A stretch of 64,000 bases of DNA from Apophysomyces variabilis (Eukaryota > Mucoromycota > Mucoromycetes > Mucorales > Mucoraceae), in NCBI GenBank assembly GCA_002749535.1, contig MZZL01000405.1, positions 496,001 through 560,000 of the forward strand, in the 5' to 3' direction. Positions 24,545 through 35,738 of this stretch are shown in pieces (within the stretch, counting starts at the first letter, position 1; the number at the start of each line of letters is the position of its first letter). The translations under genes and the position numbers were made by a program. Under the pieces are notes generated by a model, which was not told the DNA's origin, made no database searches, and saw nothing but the letters and a program-made list of their open reading frames with translations.

Positions 24545-24870
24545 TTATTTGTTTTTGGTAAAGCGATAAGTGAAGCGTTTTCGTGTAAAGGCAAATTCAC
24601 CAAGCTTGTGGCCGATCATTTCTTCAGTGACATGCACAGGCAAATAGTCCTTTCCGTTATGTACAAGAAACTTGAGACCGACGAAGGACGGCAAGATCGT
24701 GCAGCTACGTGCTAACCATGCACATCAAGATTAGAGATTCCATAAGACGGTACTATGTTTCGGTACGATTCCTCCTTACCCTGCGTCGCAATGGGTGTAC
24801 CGTTTTTAATTGCCTCTCGGAGTCCGGGGAATGCAACGAAGAAAGGACCCTTCCAAGCAGCACGTGGCAT
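24545..24870 (-). CDS. RSM19: Mitochondrial ribosomal protein uS19m
   Basis: Two exons separated by a short intron give about 86 residues: [14 protein letters not shown] at the start, then [20 protein letters not shown], ending [14 protein letters not shown]. The small-subunit uS19 family has this ILP..VG....VHNGK...HKLGEF signature. The protein sits in the head of the mitoribosomal small subunit. The length is near that of bacterial S19. The gene ends 35 bases from the polyprenol reductase stop, so their 3' transcripts probably overlap. Confidence 0.87.
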
Positions 24871-25204
24871 TGTCGTCGAAAATGTGGGTCTGTCAACAAG
24901 GGAAGTGAAAATGGAGGGGCAGATGCTCTGAAGTGACTTGTTTACATTTCTTAAAAATGATTGGATGACAATCCAATAATCAGCTGCTTTATGAGCCCGA
25001 AGAGATGCAGCAAAAATCGTCCTGTCTTGACTTCATAAAAAGCTAGAAGATCCCGAACGCTTTTCTCTTTGAAAAGGGTGTATTTATGAATAAAAGTATC
25101 ACGTAACGAAATTAGTAATATATAGTAAGTAAAGGACGATCGTAGAATGCTGGTAAAAACAAACAGAAAAGAAAAATGCAAAATAGTAATAGTAGTAGGA
25201 TAAA
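24871..25204. other. Intergenic, upstream of uS19m gene
   Basis: About 330 bases, AT-rich, between the uS19m start and the stop of the zinc-cluster regulator gene. No ORF with recognisable features. Confidence 0.5.
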
Positions 25205-27645
25205 TTAGCTTAGAGAAGGAGGAGATGGCAGAGAGCCTGCGTCAGATGGTGAATCGGTACTCATTCTTCCCTTGCTACAGGCTGACCGGACTTCTTGTTC
25301 CATTATTTTTACAAAACTTTGCGCCATTTCAAAATTGTACATGTATGCCTTGGAAGCTTTGCATACATCAACAGACCGCTGGAGGCATTGTTGCGCAAAT
25401 GTTTGATATTGTTCATCATTGTAATTCATCAGTTTCACATAGACAATGTTGGCAAACAAAAGGCCAAGTAACGGTGCGTTGCATTCGTCGCGATATCGAA
25501 CCATGATATCATTGGTGCATGTGATGGCATACGCGGCATCCATGCAAGTTTCAAGGCATTTGAGCGAGAACGGGTTGGTAGGAAGATGATCTGATGGGAA
25601 GAATGCTTGGTAAAGCAAGATTCGGTTAATGTTGTAGTATACATGGAATGTAAGCCGGCAGGTGATAGCGAGATCGCGAATATTCATTCGGCAATGGTCA
25701 TGAGAAGACATGGAACTATCTGGGGACGATGCAGAAAGATCGGTTGCAATGGACTCCAAGTCAGGATTCTTCCATTCCTCCGGAAGACTTTCGTAGAATT
25801 CCTGTAGTTTATCCTGCATCGCCATCAAATCCAAAGGTAAATTAATGTCTGATTTACCAGCTGCTTGTGCGGTCAATAACCGCGACATCACATCATGACG
25901 AAGAATTTGAAGCTGTATCAGATAGTGCCAGACGTTCCATACATAATAATCAATCATCGTTTGCCGAATATCGCTGCCATCAAGTTCCATTGAGTCCACA
26001 TCAGGCTTTGGTAACGGAGGCGGTAATGAGCATCGAGGGTAGAACTGGCTAGATTCAACAGAGGCACTAGAATCCCCCTGAAGCACTCGGTACCACGTAT
26101 TGAAGTAGTACAGACACCATACTAATATCTTCTCTTGTCTGGTCAGCTCGCGGTTGGGATCGTATAATCCAAGTTCCTGAGCCATGCTATAAGAAATCCA
26201 TTCATAAATGTATATAACTCCAGGATAGCCATTTTGATGATTGCAGTAAGATAGAAGTATCGCTGCTTGACAATTATCCATAGATGGTTGGTCAAAACAG
26301 TCCGCCAGTAGTTCTCTTCCTTTAAGACAATAGGCCATTGATAAAGCTTTACCAATATTATACTGAGGCGATTCATGAGCTGGCCGTTTGCTCCACACGT
26401 GCAACTGAAAGGCATTTCTAGCTGCCATCGCACAGACAGCGTAAATAAGAACGGTGGACGGTCGTTTCGATTCATCGGGATCGCGATATCGAGCAAGGAA
26501 TTCAACGGTGTCAATCACGGGCAATCGTAAAGCCGAACAGCAAGCTGTACGGCAATACAGATCCACTAAGTTATCGGTCAGATCCGGTGAGATATCAATC
26601 GGGTAATCTTGGGGTAGGGCATGGGTAGGGTGAGACCATGAATTCCAGACGGCAAATGAATATCCTGAGGATGTGTGTATCGAACTCGTGTCATCTAGTT
26701 CTACTTCACGTGCTAATCGTTCCCGCTCACTGGACGGAACAGATGAAAGTTCTTCTGCGGCTGGTTGCGGTTCACGTGGTGATATGTGCATCGAGCGTTT
26801 GAATTGATCAACCAACTTAGAGAGGTCATTAAACGAATTGACGTTGCTTTCAACGGATAGACCCTTCCCGGTTGAAGTGATCTTCCATGCAAAAGGCTGT
26901 AATGGCTTCATCTTAAAAGCGTTGTTCGTCTTGACAAAAGAATCACGCGTTTTCTGAGCAAAATCTTTGGCCATCCTATCGATAGACTCTTGCCATTGAT
27001 CCATAACCTTGTTCATAGTATTGAGGACTTGTGAGACATGATTGGCTTTTGGTTCTGTCTTGGTATATACACATTGGAAACTGTTACTTGCACAGCGGCT
27101 ACACTGGGGTAAAGTGAGATCACACTGTTGCAGATCTTTGTAGCATTTGCTACAGGGATAGACTGAAAAGCTTCTAGTCGACGCCACGCTAGAACGTGTT
27201 CGATCGTCATCCCGTTCGGAAGTCGTATCAGACGCGATGGAGATGGAGGACCTGTTGTCCGAAGCGATCGAAGGTGGGGTATCAGGAGTAGTTGAACGTT
27301 GAGCCAAGCGTTGTAAAGAAATCCCTTTTAGATCTCTAGGCATGCCTTCACCAGCTTTCAATCTGTCACCAAACTTCTTGATTCGGTCTCCTAATGTTTC
27401 GGTTGCTTTCTGCAACTTTTTTAGGGTTGGGGCGGCTGACGGATAGGTACAGGCAATCCCGCGTCGTTGACAACGAGAACAAGACGGTTTCTGTCGGTCG
27501 CACGCATGTCTAAACGGTGACAATAAGGCATAAGACTACTTCATTCTAAGTTATATAGTTTACGAAACCTGAAGCCTCTGCAACGAAAGCAAGCAGCACC
27601 CAGATTGTTGTTGTTGGACGACGATTCCTTTAACGCATCAGCCAT
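25205..27645 (-). CDS. Fungal regulator with two Zn2Cys6 clusters
   Basis: Two exons (27569-27645, 25205-27509) give about 793 residues. The first zinc cluster is interrupted by the intron: CFRC-x6-C-x5-C-x2-C-x6-C (residues about 19-45, ending GIACTYP). A second six-cysteine run appears near residues 140-170 (CSKCYKDLQQC, CSRCASNSFQCVYT) with spacing C-x2-C-x6-C-x6-C-x2-C-x6-C, so both halves look like binuclear clusters. A fungal-specific middle homology domain follows from about residue 330 (DLTDNLVDLYCRTACC, AICAMAARNA-like YAVCAMAARNAFQ, CLYYFNTWYRV). Serine-rich linkers occur at 80-130 and at the end. It is presumably a nuclear DNA-binding transcription factor; targets are unknown. A second cluster beside the first is unusual for the family. 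Confidence 0.85.
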
Positions 27646-27984
27646 AAAGCGCTGTTATCCCTTGTGCACTTCCCGCCAGTATTTTGAATGGATTTTGATA
27701 GGAATGCGGTAAGCTTGGACTTCTTATTACGTTGAATGGAGAAAGGGGGAGTTAATGGTGAAGGAAGTGTAATAAGCGAGAAGCTAACGCAGTGAGACCA
27801 CATGAGTGGCGAAATATATAAGACGGCGAGGGGACAGCCAATCAGATCTCGTGTTAATCATTGATCCTTTCCAGTCCTGGGTACACCAGCCATGGTTCAT
27901 CCCTCCTGCCCAAGTCAGACCATTTGTGTCCATTGCGAAAATCTGGAATGTCGGAAATTGAGTGGGGAAAAATGAAGCCGGAGA

Positions 27985-28170
27985 ATGTTTATCCGCTTTG
28001 CCGCCAAGCGTACAGCGCTGTTCCCCAAAACTGCTCTTCGGGTTACAGCGGCGGTCCCACTAAGTGTAACCCTAACCTGGTATTTTTCACTTCCGATTTT
28101 GATCTCTCTACTGCTGTTTTTAGGGGACAACATCTATCGTCCTCCAATCGCAGCAAAGCACAAACAGTAA
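27985..28170 (+). CDS. Candidate small membrane protein ORF
   Basis: A 61-residue frame reads MFIRFAAKRTALFPK, basic and amphipathic, then a hydrophobic span (YFSLPILISLLLFLG), ending IYRPPIAAKHKQ. This looks like a mitochondrial presequence plus one membrane helix. However, 28080-28129 also fits a GT-AG intron (gtatttttca...tgtttttag) that would remove most of the helix. The ORF is divergent from the zinc-cluster gene and convergent with the thaumatin-like gene. I do not recognise it, and it could be chance. Confidence 0.28.
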   Translation: MFIRFAAKRTALFPKTALRVTAAVPLSVTLTWYFSLPILISLLLFLGDNIYRPPIAAKHKQ

Positions 28171-28450
28171 AATCAGAAATATCGTTGTATCGTTTGCTTT
28201 GTCTAGTCTCCTAATGGGATGCTGTACGTATGGAGAACCACAACATCCGCTGGCTGCTCTTCTACAAGCAATGAGAAATATCACTGAAAAGTAAGATCTG
28301 ACATAACGTTTAGTCATTGATCGATTTGTGACATCAAGGCACAGATCTTTATTTTGATGGTCTATGGGTGGACGTAGAAAACGTACAGATAGTCTAAGGT
28401 GATGCAGTAAGAATACATTATAGTCATAAAGTAACAATGAGGTGAATAAT

Positions 28451-29191
28451 TTAGGCACAAAAGGTAACACTGTAGGCAACCGAGTCGCACATATAAGCAC
28501 TTGTAGTATCATCATAAGCATAGCTGTAGGCGTTAGGGCATGCAGCCTTGACATCTTGAGCATATGAGTTTGTTTTGCATTCCGGATTATTATAGGCACC
28601 AGTGCAGCAGTACTCATCTGTTCGGTACTTGGTACAAGCTGACATACAGCCACCATCGCTGGTTTCAAATCCAGTCGGACAGCTTGGAAGGCTTGAGCAA
28701 GTTGAGATACCGCAAAGATAAGCATTGCTATCGCCCACGGTACCGTTACCATTGGATCCAATTGGCGTAATTTTGACCGGCAAATTCCAACCGTCGACAA
28801 GACTAAACAGAAAAAATTTTCAGTCAACAAAAACCAATGTATTAGTGTTTCTTTTGACCGGCTACCTGATATCATAAAAGGTTTCTTTGCCATTTAAATA
28901 GAATTCGGCCAAAGTAGCAGGGGCACCGATGCCAGCAAAGGTACAACTTTTGCCTTGACAACTAGTGCGACCCCAGATGCGACCAGCCCATCCCATGGGG
29001 AAATCAAACGAATGTGACCCGCCTGCGGGAACCTCTACGAAAGAACCATACTGTTGGCCATTAGGAGATTGACCAATATACAGCTTTGATCCGCAACTGT
29101 TATGAACTTCGATACGGGGAGATTGATCAACAGGAGCGGCAGCAACCAGGCCAGCCGCGAAAAGACTGGAGATCAACGTAGAGAAGAACAT
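28451..29191 (-). CDS. Thaumatin-like secreted protein
   Basis: Two exons (28866-29191 and 28451-28802) give about 225 residues. A signal peptide covers about residues 1-20 (LISSLFAAGLVAAAP). The body has thaumatin-family features: EVPAGGSHSFDFPMGWAGRI, RTSCQ, LAEFYLNG and, across the spliced junction, FYDISLVDGWNLP followed by many cysteines (CGISTCSSLPSC, YCCTGAYNNPEC) that form the disulfide network. Fungal members are secreted or wall-associated, and some cleave beta-1,3-glucan. The acidic residues of the family cleft cannot be assigned with certainty, so glucanase activity is open. It ends near the candidate small ORF at 27985-28170. Confidence 0.88.
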
Positions 29192-30747
29192 GGAATCAGG
29201 TATTAATGTACATTGAGATTTTCAGGGACACTTTATATAGAGCGAAGAATTATCTGTTTCACAGTTTACTGTTCAGTTTGATGGATCCAAAACACCAGGA
29301 AAATTTTTCATAGGCTAAATTTGAGATCTATTTACCGGTAGGCTAACAGTTTTTACGTCGTGAATGCTCATCTGGTTCTAGACTCTTATCAGTGTTGTCG
29401 CGAATGACTGGAGAAATGCAATGACATATCATGAAAGGCGTTTTGGTTACTATGAATCGTGGTACAAGCGAAAGAAAAAGAAAGCGAGAATTATCATGTT
29501 TGTGGAAGCAACTTCTCCAGGTCCCTGAAGTAAAGCCAGCCATTGAATAGGTTTACTAGTAATAAGTGTTGTTTCAAGAATAAGGCCCCTGGAAAAATGA
29601 ATGTTTCAAAAGCAAGCAGAAAAAGATCGTCTGAAACATAAAAAATTTGTTACGGCAAAAAGAATTGTCGAGCAAAAGATTCAGCCAAAAACGCCTTCAT
29701 GTAAGATAGAGAAGAAATTGGTGTTAATGTTGATATTGATAACAAACTTTGTCATCCTACATTACAATACCAGAAGAAAATCGAGCCTTTAAAGGTCAAC
29801 GATGATAGTACATATATGAACCTGCTTATGTTCCCTCGGATACATATACGTTTGTTTAAGAAAGAAAGGGAAAAACTAAGGGAAGGAGATAATTCGGTCC
29901 TCTCTTGATATGTTTCGATGGGGTCTCCGCGGTTCAATAAGCAAAAAGCTATATTTACGAAATGTAACAATTGGAAAGCTTACTAAAGAGGACTTGGGCC
30001 GTTTGCCAATCAATAACTAAAATGGCACAGGTATGTGATTTCCTTTTATGGAGATATCATACTATGTCTACGCCAAACATAATCTTGCCATATATCTGCA
30101 CTTGAGTGATCCAAATACTAAAACTAGCAACGACAAGATCTCAGCATTTTTTTCCTTGTCACATATTTAAAAAGAAGAATTGAATTCAAAGCTTCAACCA
30201 ACCGAAAAGAGAAACAAGCAAGTGTATGAGCTCAATCTGGACATTGACTACACAACAACTTCCAAGCTGGACTAGAAACATATCACATCTGTGCTTTGTC
30301 GGCTATATCAGCGTGATAGGGGACATTGCAAAGCTTACTGTAGGGCTAATGGCGAGTTTTCCCAGGGTTGATAATCTATAACCACAGTTACTATGTATCA
30401 CCGAATTCCGATACGCGAAGCATGAAATGACCTCCAAAGCATTCTTATTTATCTTCTCTACCAAACAAAGATTTAACATTGGCCCGATTTCTTGGGACTC
30501 ATGCAAGACTTTCTGTGACCTGATCAGGCATCAGAAGCTTCCCTATTCAAGGACATTCCGTGGCAGGAAGCTATTGATTACTACAAGAAGATCCCCGGAT
30601 AATCGACAAAAATGGTGACAAGGGTAAAAGAAATCAATAAAATAAGATCATAGCCAGCTCATGCAGTTAGGAGTAGCAAAAGGATTGACCGTTTGGAACC
30701 GGAACTCACCGTTCCAGACAATCACGATGATGTCATGTAGTGCTTTC
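29192..30747. other. Gene-poor stretch
   Basis: About 1.5 kb upstream of the thaumatin-like gene. Only short Lys-rich or AT-rich ORFs are seen (for example 29601-29792), with no conserved motif. The dispersed repeat begins at its right edge. Confidence 0.45.
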
Positions 30748-31466
30748 CCAGATTTTCTGTCAGACCGAGTCCATTTCTACTCTTGGGAGAATTGTTGTCT
30801 TATCTCTGAATTGGTTGTCATCTATAAGACATCCATCGATTTTCTTATCCATGACTGTGATTTTTGGTTTCAGTAATCACGTACTATTTAAAAGCGAAGG
30901 GACAACATCTTTTCAATTCTTTGGCTCTGTTCTCCAAAACATCCCCGGTATGTACTTCGCATTGATCATATGTACAGAATGACTGATATCCCTCTTCTGT
31001 AACCTTTAGCCTGCATGACCTCTGTCCCGAACCACCTTGGTTGTGTGAGTAAGCTCCCTGCACTCCACTAGGTAAGTGAAAAAGAAATGTTGTCTGTTTA
31101 TGTACAGTGTTATTCATTATTTTCTGCTTCCAAGTCCTCGCCAGGCGTTGCATCGCTTCAGGTCCTCTGCAGTGCGTTACATTATACCGGCCCTCACCTT
31201 TGGGTAGGATTACCCTTCGGGGGTAAGTAAAAAACCCAAAAATGTCAAGCTATCCTTCCATTTACTAATCATGAGCATTCTTTTACGCTGCTCGAATGAA
31301 TTTTGTGTCCACGGAAGGACCAAGTTCACGTAGGTAAAATATATTTCCCGCATAACCCATTTACTAATGACGCATATTTATATCCCTTTTAGAGCAAACT
31401 TGATCCTTGCATGGACGCAAAAATTACTTAGAGTAGCGTAAAAAATTGTTCAATAAACAGTATGTG
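30748..31466. repeat. Dispersed repeat, copy B
   Basis: Same orientation as copy A (2545..3233). It differs by scattered substitutions and a 20-base insertion near 30800 (ttatctctgaattggttgtc) that copy A lacks. The minus-strand ORF 30884..31153 matches copy A's frame without its first part. The surrounding bases are unrelated, so the boundaries at about 30748 and 31466 likely mark element ends. No terminal inverted repeat or target duplication was found. Confidence 0.8.
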
Positions 31467-32842
31467 ACCTATGAGACATTTTTGTTCCGCAGTGATCGTT
31501 ATAGAACTTCGATAATTAAAACGAATTTCCATCATTAGAACTTTGCTTCGTAATTCATGTCGCGACCCCGCATTCCTTCCTGTCATACAAGAAACATTGA
31601 ATACTCCGCAATGTCATATCGGCTGCATAGGTTTATCGCAACGTTAATGAGTTAATTTTTTCGCTGTTCTTTGCCATTGGATATCTATTATTTTTGACAG
31701 CTGAAGGATACAAGCATTTGGTCAAACAAACTTAAAGTCTGGAATCTGATGTATAACAAGCAATCCGTAAGAAAGTAGAAATGAAATTGAATATCCTGCA
31801 TCAATAGCTTAAGCAAACAATTACAGTGATTGAAAACGACGGGTTTCAAACCAGCCTCATACAAACGCGATCACAAAATTTATCAGACGAGACACACATC
31901 AGAGAAAGGGACAGTAGCCGACCAGTGGTAGTCCATGTAGGACACTTCCCTAATAATCATTTTTGGATCCATACGTACTTATTCATGATTGCTGAATATT
32001 TTAACTTTCTTAGACTTGCTTGAAATGCGATAAAAATTGTCAAAGACAGGACATATAAACGGCAATGAAATTAACCGAGATTGTGTGACAGAGTATGGGA
32101 AATACGCGTCTTACTTGTCTGCGTCGGTTCTTATTGAGCTATTGCTGGTTCCAGATAGTACTATTTGTCATTAAGCTAAAGGTAGTCTATTGGTAACCAA
32201 CTATAGAATTTGCACGGGACTCAGAGACTTCGATGCTTGAAGTACTATTCTTTTGATTTAACGGGAAGTCAGTACATCATGAACCATTTCCCATAGTAGA
32301 AGTGGCAAATACCTGCAAGACATCCCTTATTATGGCGCACAATGGAGGCGCCCAACCATCAGTCATCAGGAGCTGTAATACGTTTAACGAATGACACTGA
32401 GTCAAAAGACATTGTCTATTCACAAGCCATCTATAGATATTCCTTGTTATCACATGTTAATTAGACTTAAGGACGACCACAAATTAGTGGTAGCAGATGC
32501 TCCCGAAGGAGATAATCTAGCTGCATCCCGCAAGCAAAAAAAGTGACAGGATGCTCATGTATTCAGCGATGGAGTTTCACACTGAGCATACTCATGCCAC
32601 ATTGTCTGCTTCCCCTTCCGTAGCTGAATCGGAGAAATGATTAACCTGCGTTTGTTACCTGCAACTTCCGGACCCGCATAGCGATCAAATAATTAACAAC
32701 TGAATCCCAATATAACCACGTTTTGCTTTATTGTTCATAGAATAAAATCTAGAAAACTATGTACGTATGGAAATCCGTTGTGACACGGCTGTGATTTTTC
32801 CTATACATTGAAACTTATTTTGTTTCTCTTGTTTTCCAGCTC
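31467..32842. other. Gene-poor stretch upstream of ERG7
   Basis: About 1.4 kb with no conserved ORF. The last part is the ERG7 promoter, with a short T-rich tract before the start codon. Confidence 0.45.
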
Positions 32843-35440
32843 ATGACCACAAGCATTGCCACCGAACATTTTGCTTCTGCGAGACTCTCGCTTAGCAAAA
32901 CACCAGAATTCACAGACTTAACGCGATGGCGCCTACGTGTCGAAGAAGGCGCTCAGACATGGCATTATTTGACGACAGACGAAGAATGCCGTGATTGGCC
33001 CCAAACTACCTGGGACAAGTATCATCTCGGTCTTCCTGTGGTATATACAATGTTATGAACCGAGGGAAAAAAAATTATTTACCATATTTGAAGGATGCGC
33101 CTACTCTTCCTCCAGCTAAAACACCTTTAGAAGCTGCTCGGAACGGCTTCGAATTCTATCGTCAACTACAAACAGAAGATGGTCACTGGGGCGGTGAATA
33201 TGGAGGGCCAATGTAAGCCTGTCTTCTTTTCTTCGTTAGGCTTTTCTAAATAACCGTAGGTTCTTGATTCCAGGATTGGTTATTGCCCACTATGTCACCG
33301 GGGTACCTGTGCCGGAACCAACCCGTCTTGAGCTGATTCGATATCTTCTCAACCGAGCACATCCAAAAGATGGCGGTTGGGGAATTCACATTGAAGGCGT
33401 CTCAACTGTGTTTGGCACAGCTCTCAATTACGTTGCCCTCCGTATCTTAGGTCTCGGTCCTGACCATCCAGCAATGGAGAAAGCAAGAGGAACTCTGCAT
33501 AAACTAGGTAAACTTCTGACAATTAATAGTGCTGCATTGACAGTGTGAATTCTGCAATAGGTGGTGCAACCGGCGCGCCAGCTTGGGGAAAATTCTGGCT
33601 TGCAGTACTTGGTGTCTATGAATGGGATGGTATGAATCCTGTCCCCCCAGAATTGTGGTATGTGTAATATATAGGTTACTTGACAGACAGTTAATTGCAA
33701 ATCAGGGCATTACCAAAGTTCCTTCCTCTATGCCCTGGGAACTGGTGGGTGCACACCCGTTTAGTGTACCTTCCCATGGGATATCTTTATGCCTGTCGTC
33801 TGAGCGCACCTCTTACAGAATTCACGCAGTCATTACGTGAAGAGCTGTACGTGGAGCCATATAATCAGATTAATTGGGATAAGCAGCGCAATAACGTGGC
33901 CGAGGTTGATCTGTACACACCCCACACAAAGATTATGGATGTGCTTAACTGTAAGCATGTTATACGTAGAAAATAGCTTATTGACTTGCATACTTTCCAG
34001 ATATCATGACATTCTACGAAAAAATCCCTTTCGACATGAATTGGCTTCGTCAGTATGCATTGAAGCTAACAATAGAGCAGGTGAAGATGGAAGACGATAA
34101 TACGTTTTTCTTGGATATCGGACCAGTAAACAAAGTTATGAATTGGTTGGTGGTGTATTACTATTATGGCAAAGACTCGCATGAATTCAAAGAACATGTC
34201 AAACGCAACCTTGACTTCCTGTGGATGGGTCCAGAAGGCATGATGATGAACGGCACAAACGGAAGTCAATTGTGGGATGCCAGTTTCATCGCACAAGCAT
34301 GTGTGGAGGCCAAGCTAGCTGAAGTAGAAACTTACCGTGAAAATATGATCAAGACTCTGGAATTTATCGACATAACTCAGGTAATAATATAATTTGCCAA
34401 GCGCTATGAACCTATCTTTGGTCCATTATATAGATTCGACGTGACCCACCTAACTACGAGAAATGTTATCGTCAACTATCCAAAGGTGCTTGGCCGTTTA
34501 GCACCCGTGACCAAGGCTACACTGTATCAGATTGTACAGCGGAAGGTCTCAAAGCTGCAATCCTGTTACAGAATACAACAGGTTTACCACAACGCATCAG
34601 CATCGAACGCCTTCGTGATGCAGTCGATATCCTACTCACCATGCAAAACACCGACAATGGCTTTGCATCCTACGAGACAATTCGCGGGCCAAGCTGGCTG
34701 GAGAGTTTGAACCCAGCGGAAGTATTTGCCAATATCATGACAGAATACAGTTACCCGGAATGTTCAACTGCCGTTCTTATGGGTCTTTCGACCTTCAAAG
34801 CCATAGATCCTGACTATCGCAGGGACGAAATTGAGGAGACATCTCGCCGTGTACTTTCATACATCAAAGGCGTTCAGCTCGAAGATGGCTCATGGTATGG
34901 ATCCTGGGCTATTTGTTACACATACGCAGCTATGTTCGCATTGCAAAGTTTGGCAAGTGTAGGTGAATACTATCATAACAGGTAAATAAGAAAAAATGGC
35001 TTTTTCTATTAGCTCACAGTACTGTAGCGAGCATTCTCGCAAAGGTTGTGATTTCTTGGTTTCGAAGCAGGAGGCCGACGGTGGATGGGGTGAAACTTAC
35101 AAGAGTTGTGAACTCCATGTGTACTCTCATAATACGACTTCGCAAGTTGTTAACACAGCCTGGGCCGTGATGGGTTTGCTGGACGCAAAGTATCCTCACG
35201 AGGAACCGATTCGACGAGGCATACAGCTTATTATGAAACGACAGCAAGCCAATGGCGAATGGCTGCAAGAGAACATTGAAGGCGTCTTCAACAAAAACTG
35301 TGAGTGAGCAGCAGAAAGGGTAACAATCACTAATAGCTTATATAGGTATGATTTCGTACCCTAATTACAAGTTTGCTTTCTCTATTTGGGCTCTTGGCAA
35401 GTACGCAAAGGTTTATGGTGATAAAGTACTTGTACCGTAA
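32843..35440 (+). CDS. ERG7: Lanosterol synthase (2,3-oxidosqualene cyclase)
   Basis: About nine exons join to about 730 residues with full-length family features. QW repeats are visible ([13 protein letters not shown] near residue 90, [21 protein letters not shown]). The catalytic motif DCTAE, whose Asp protonates the epoxide, lies in the exon after intron 6 (SDCTAEGLK). The reaction cyclises (S)-2,3-oxidosqualene to lanosterol at the ER or lipid droplets in sterol synthesis. Intron 1 (33041-33093) was placed to join [16 protein letters not shown]. The other joins keep frame ([40 protein letters not shown]). The N-terminal Met at 32843 begins [12 protein letters not shown]. The end [15 protein letters not shown]...VP matches the family. 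Confidence 0.95.
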
Positions 35441-35738
35441 ATGAATTTTCATCACTGATGCTATTGTTACATGGCTTAATTAATACCACAAAATCAATAT
35501 CGTTTTTAAACTGTGATAGCTCCATGCTTAGTGTATTGTATTCAGTTTTCGTTAATTTTCCGTTTTCATACCACTTTTGGTTGGTTGTTATCAGTCATGT
35601 AGTGTAAACAACCAAACAATGGACAGATGTGTACTTTGCTTTGCTTTATCCAAAATAGGCAATTCTTATCCATGAAATAACTTCAACTGAGCTTTTTCAA
35701 TAGCATTCCCTTTATTTCTTTCATCTTTCTCGTTCATA

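Noticed and set aside
28060..28080. TAACCCTAACC as telomeric repeat
   Set aside because: Only about two units, inside or beside a likely ORF and without neighbouring repeats.
32843..35440. Sterol gene cluster around ERG7
   Set aside because: No other sterol-pathway gene within the window. The MBOAT enzyme 6 kb away and DFG10 9 kb away act in other lipid routes.
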